Assembly: GCF_002355595.1 (NCBI RefSeq)
Contig: NZ_AP017422.1
Span: 1,240,001-1,304,000 of the forward strand
Length of the DNA stretch: 64,000 nucleotides
Direction of reading: 5' to 3'
Source: Filimonas lacunae
GTDB taxonomy: Bacteria > Bacteroidota > Bacteroidia > Chitinophagales > Chitinophagaceae
Shown: positions 62,002-64,000 of the stretch, in pieces
Numbering within the stretch: position 1 is the stretch's first letter
Layout of the letters: every line of letters begins with the position of its first letter
Translations under genes and position numbers: made by a program
The notes under the pieces: generated by a model
What the model saw: only the letters and a program-made list of their open reading frames with translations
Told to the model about the DNA's origin: nothing
Database searches by the model: none

Positions 62002-62700
62002 ATGAGTACAAGCGCTAACGTTCCTCTATTAGATAATCCCATCTGGAATGCCCTGAATACAGGCAATGCTTTGTTGTCTTTCGGTAATGACAGGGTGAAA
62101 TATTTTGATCTTTCTGTTTCGCCTTTTGTGGGCATGCGTGAAAATACCGCAGCTGGTTTTGCATTGCTGAATGAAATGGCGCCGGAAGACAGGGCGTTTA
62201 TTTTGTTTGCATCGGAAAAGGTGGATTTTCCCGCTCCATGGAAAGTTACGCTGGAGATGCCTTTATTCCAGATGGTGTGTAACAATCCCGAAGCATATAT
62301 ACAGGCCGGAGAAGGATTTATAGAACTGGAAACAGAACATGTGTCCGATATGTTGGAACTTACCAAATTAACCAACCCTGGGCCATTTAACAGCAATACC
62401 ATTGATTTTGGCAGTTATACAGGCATTTACCGGGAGAAGCAGCTGGTGGCAATGGCGGGCTGGCGGATGCAGCCACGTCCTTATATAGAAGTAAGTGCGG
62501 TGTGTACACATCCGGATCATTTAGGGAAAGGTTATGCCGGTATGCTGATACGGGAACAGATGAAAAGAATTGTGGCACAGGGGTGTCTCCCGTTTTTGCA
62601 TGTAAAAAAGGAAAATTCGGGTGCCATCCGTTTATACGAGAAACTGGGCTTTGGCATACGAAGTGAAATAACGGCCTGGGTGTTCAGACGTATGCAATAA
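62002..62700 (+). CDS. GNAT-family N-acetyltransferase (FR47-like)
   Basis: The ATG at 62002 (MSTSANVPLLDNPIWNALNT) is chosen because it follows the promoter-like element; an ATG 33 bases earlier precedes TTTG by too little. The C-terminal half is a GNAT fold: YREKQLVAMAGWRMQPRPYI, EVSAVCTHPDHLGKGYAGML with the acetyl-CoA loop, and LHVKKENSGAIRLYEKLGFG. The N-terminal ~110 residues are typical for FR47-like members. Substrate unknown. Confidence 0.85.
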   Translation: MSTSANVPLLDNPIWNALNTGNALLSFGNDRVKYFDLSVSPFVGMRENTAAGFALLNEMAPEDRAFILFASEKVDFPAPWKVTLEMPLFQMVCNNPEAYIQAGEGFIELETEHVSDMLELTKLTNPGPFNSNTIDFGSYTGIYREKQLVAMAGWRMQPRPYIEVSAVCTHPDHLGKGYAGMLIREQMKRIVAQGCLPFLHVKKENSGAIRLYEKLGFGIRSEITAWVFRRMQ

Positions 62701-62727
62701 ATTGTCGAAGCGGTGTATATTTAATTT

Positions 62728-64000
62728 ATGAAAATAGTTACGCTTGTTATTATTATCAGCCTGGCATGTGGCAACCTGCATGCCCAGCTACCGGTTCCTT
62801 TAAACATTCAGAAAACCTACACGCAGGGAACGCGCTCTGCTTCGGGGCAACCGGGTACGAAATACTGGCAAAACAGGGCGGATTATCGTATTGATGTTCA
62901 ATTCAATCCTGCCACCCGTATCATCACCGGCAAAGAAGAAATTGCTTATGTCAATAACAGTCCTGATACATTACAGCGATTATTATTTAAGCTGTATCCC
63001 AACTATTACCAGCAGGGTAGTGCGCGTGATTCCCGCATTTTACCGGCAGATGCCACAGAAGGCGTGGAAATTAAACAATTGAAGGTAAATGGAGAAGATA
63101 AGAAATTTAGAATAGATGGTACCAATATGTCGCTGGGTATTAACCGGTGTAAGCCTAAAGATACCTTGCATGTAGCCGTGCAGTTTTCTTATACATTAAA
63201 CAAGCATTCGCATATGCGCACGGGCGAAGTGGATAGTGGTTCGTGCTTTGTGGCTTATTTTTTTCCACGTATTGCGGTGTATGACGATATAGACGGCTGG
63301 AACAAAATTGCTTATACCGGTACAGAAGAGTTTTATAACGATTTTTGTCATTTCAATGCTTCTGTTACCGTGCCTGCACAGTACGTGGTGTGGGCTACAG
63401 GCAACTTGCAGAACAGTGCAGAGGTATTATCGCCTGTTATTAAACAGCGGCTGGATAAAGCAGAGATAAGCAACGATATTATTACCGTAATAGATAGTGC
63501 AGATATTAAAGCAGGTAGTATTACTCCTGCACATGAAAACACCTGGAAGTTTGAAGCGGATGATGTAACTGATTTTGTATTTGCTACCAGCAATCATTAT
63601 ATGTGGCATAGCACCAGCCTGGTAGTGGATGCAGCTACACAAAGACGCACCCGGGTAGATGTAGCGTTTAATCCCATACATGCCGATTTTTTTGAGGTGA
63701 TTGATTATGCGCGACAAACAGTGGATGCCATGAGCTACCGTTTTCCTAAATGGCCTTTTCCTTATCCGCACGAAACTATTTTTGACGGGCTGGATCAGAT
63801 GGAATATCCCATGATGGTGAATGATAACCCGGTAAAGGATAAAGCCAGTTGTATAGAGCTGACAGATCATGAAATATTTCATACCATGTTCCCTTTTTAC
63901 ATGGGTATTAATGAAACCAAATATGGCTGGATGGATGAAGGCTGGGCTACCATTGGAGAATGGCTGATATCGCCCATGATAGACACTGCCAATAAAGATG
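62728..64000 (+). CDS. M1-family (aminopeptidase N-like) metallopeptidase, 3' end outside window
   Basis: From the ATG at 62728 the frame is open to the window edge (424 codons). A signal peptide (MKIVTLVIIISLACGNLHAQ) leads to the M1 N-terminal beta domain (YRIDVQFNPATRIITGKEEI). The zinc site is HEIFH at residues 381-385, with the third ligand Glu404 in GWMDEGWATIGEW (HExxH-x18-E). It is a secreted or periplasmic peptidase that removes residues from peptides; specificity needs the missing part. Confidence 0.92.
   Translation, partial: MKIVTLVIIISLACGNLHAQLPVPLNIQKTYTQGTRSASGQPGTKYWQNRADYRIDVQFNPATRIITGKEEIAYVNNSPDTLQRLLFKLYPNYYQQGSARDSRILPADATEGVEIKQLKVNGEDKKFRIDGTNMSLGINRCKPKDTLHVAVQFSYTLNKHSHMRTGEVDSGSCFVAYFFPRIAVYDDIDGWNKIAYTGTEEFYNDFCHFNASVTVPAQYVVWATGNLQNSAEVLSPVIKQRLDKAEISNDIITVIDSADIKAGSITPAHENTWKFEADDVTDFVFATSNHYMWHSTSLVVDAATQRRTRVDVAFNPIHADFFEVIDYARQTVDAMSYRFPKWPFPYPHETIFDGLDQMEYPMMVNDNPVKDKASCIELTDHEIFHTMFPFYMGINETKYGWMDEGWATIGEWLISPMIDTANKD

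Overview
The window looks like chromosomal DNA of a Bacteroidota bacterium, most likely Chitinophagaceae or a close relative. It carries a SusC/SusD pair, a HmuY-type haem operon, a type IX secretion (T9SS) C-terminal sorting domain, PepSY and DUF4369-TlpA proteins, and promoters of the Bacteroidetes type (TTTG about 19 bases before TAnnTTTG). These promoters are clear in front of tRNA-Val, tRNA-Arg, a TetR-efflux operon and ohrR. No species can be named from the sequence alone.

Layout: 1-5443 is a SusC-SusD-TlpA operon whose SusC start lies outside the window. 5471-9095 is accessory DNA with hypothetical genes, a striking 21-bp-phased array of palindromes (7006-7278) and a 77-bp sequence repeated at 18949-19025. 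9350-18966 holds a secreted hydrolase-like protein, an esterase, a truncated epimerase, a TetR-controlled RND efflux operon and a second TetR, followed by tRNA-Val, aroQ and a MORN-like protein. 20367-26319 is a haem-uptake operon (TonB receptor, HmuY, HmuT, HmuU, HmuV) that diverges from a PepSY protein across an intergenic region with five related sites. 28034-30806 has a zinc-cluster protein with a probable frameshift, an RNA methyltransferase and a glyoxalase-fold protein.

About 31028-47778 is a mobile element inserted at the 3' end of tRNA-Arg(ACG). A large serine recombinase abuts, and its reading frame enters, the tRNA gene. Next to it is a minus-strand run of small backbone genes, an RteC-like protein, an XRE regulator, an NTase-HEPN protein and a soluble histidine kinase, then a plus-strand XRE gene and AT-rich cargo. 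The cargo is the most interesting part. It comprises a 1349-residue protein with beta-rich, macro-like, LRR, Roc, COR and TIR regions; a stand-alone TIR protein beside a small membrane protein; an AAA/STAND ATPase ending in a TIR domain; and a reverse transcriptase of the defence-associated (Abi/UG) kind preceded by about 530 bases without a gene. I read this as an anti-phage island with three TIR effectors coupled to different sensors; this is inference from domains and context.

After the element come a Crp/Fnr regulator, a zinc-ribbon protein, a LytTR response regulator with its two-component sensor, a giant repeat-rich T9SS-exported protein, an ECF sigma/YCII/AhpD operon, an OhrR-Ohr peroxide-resistance operon with a clear operator-promoter, a GNAT acetyltransferase and the 5' part of an M1 metallopeptidase that runs out of the window.
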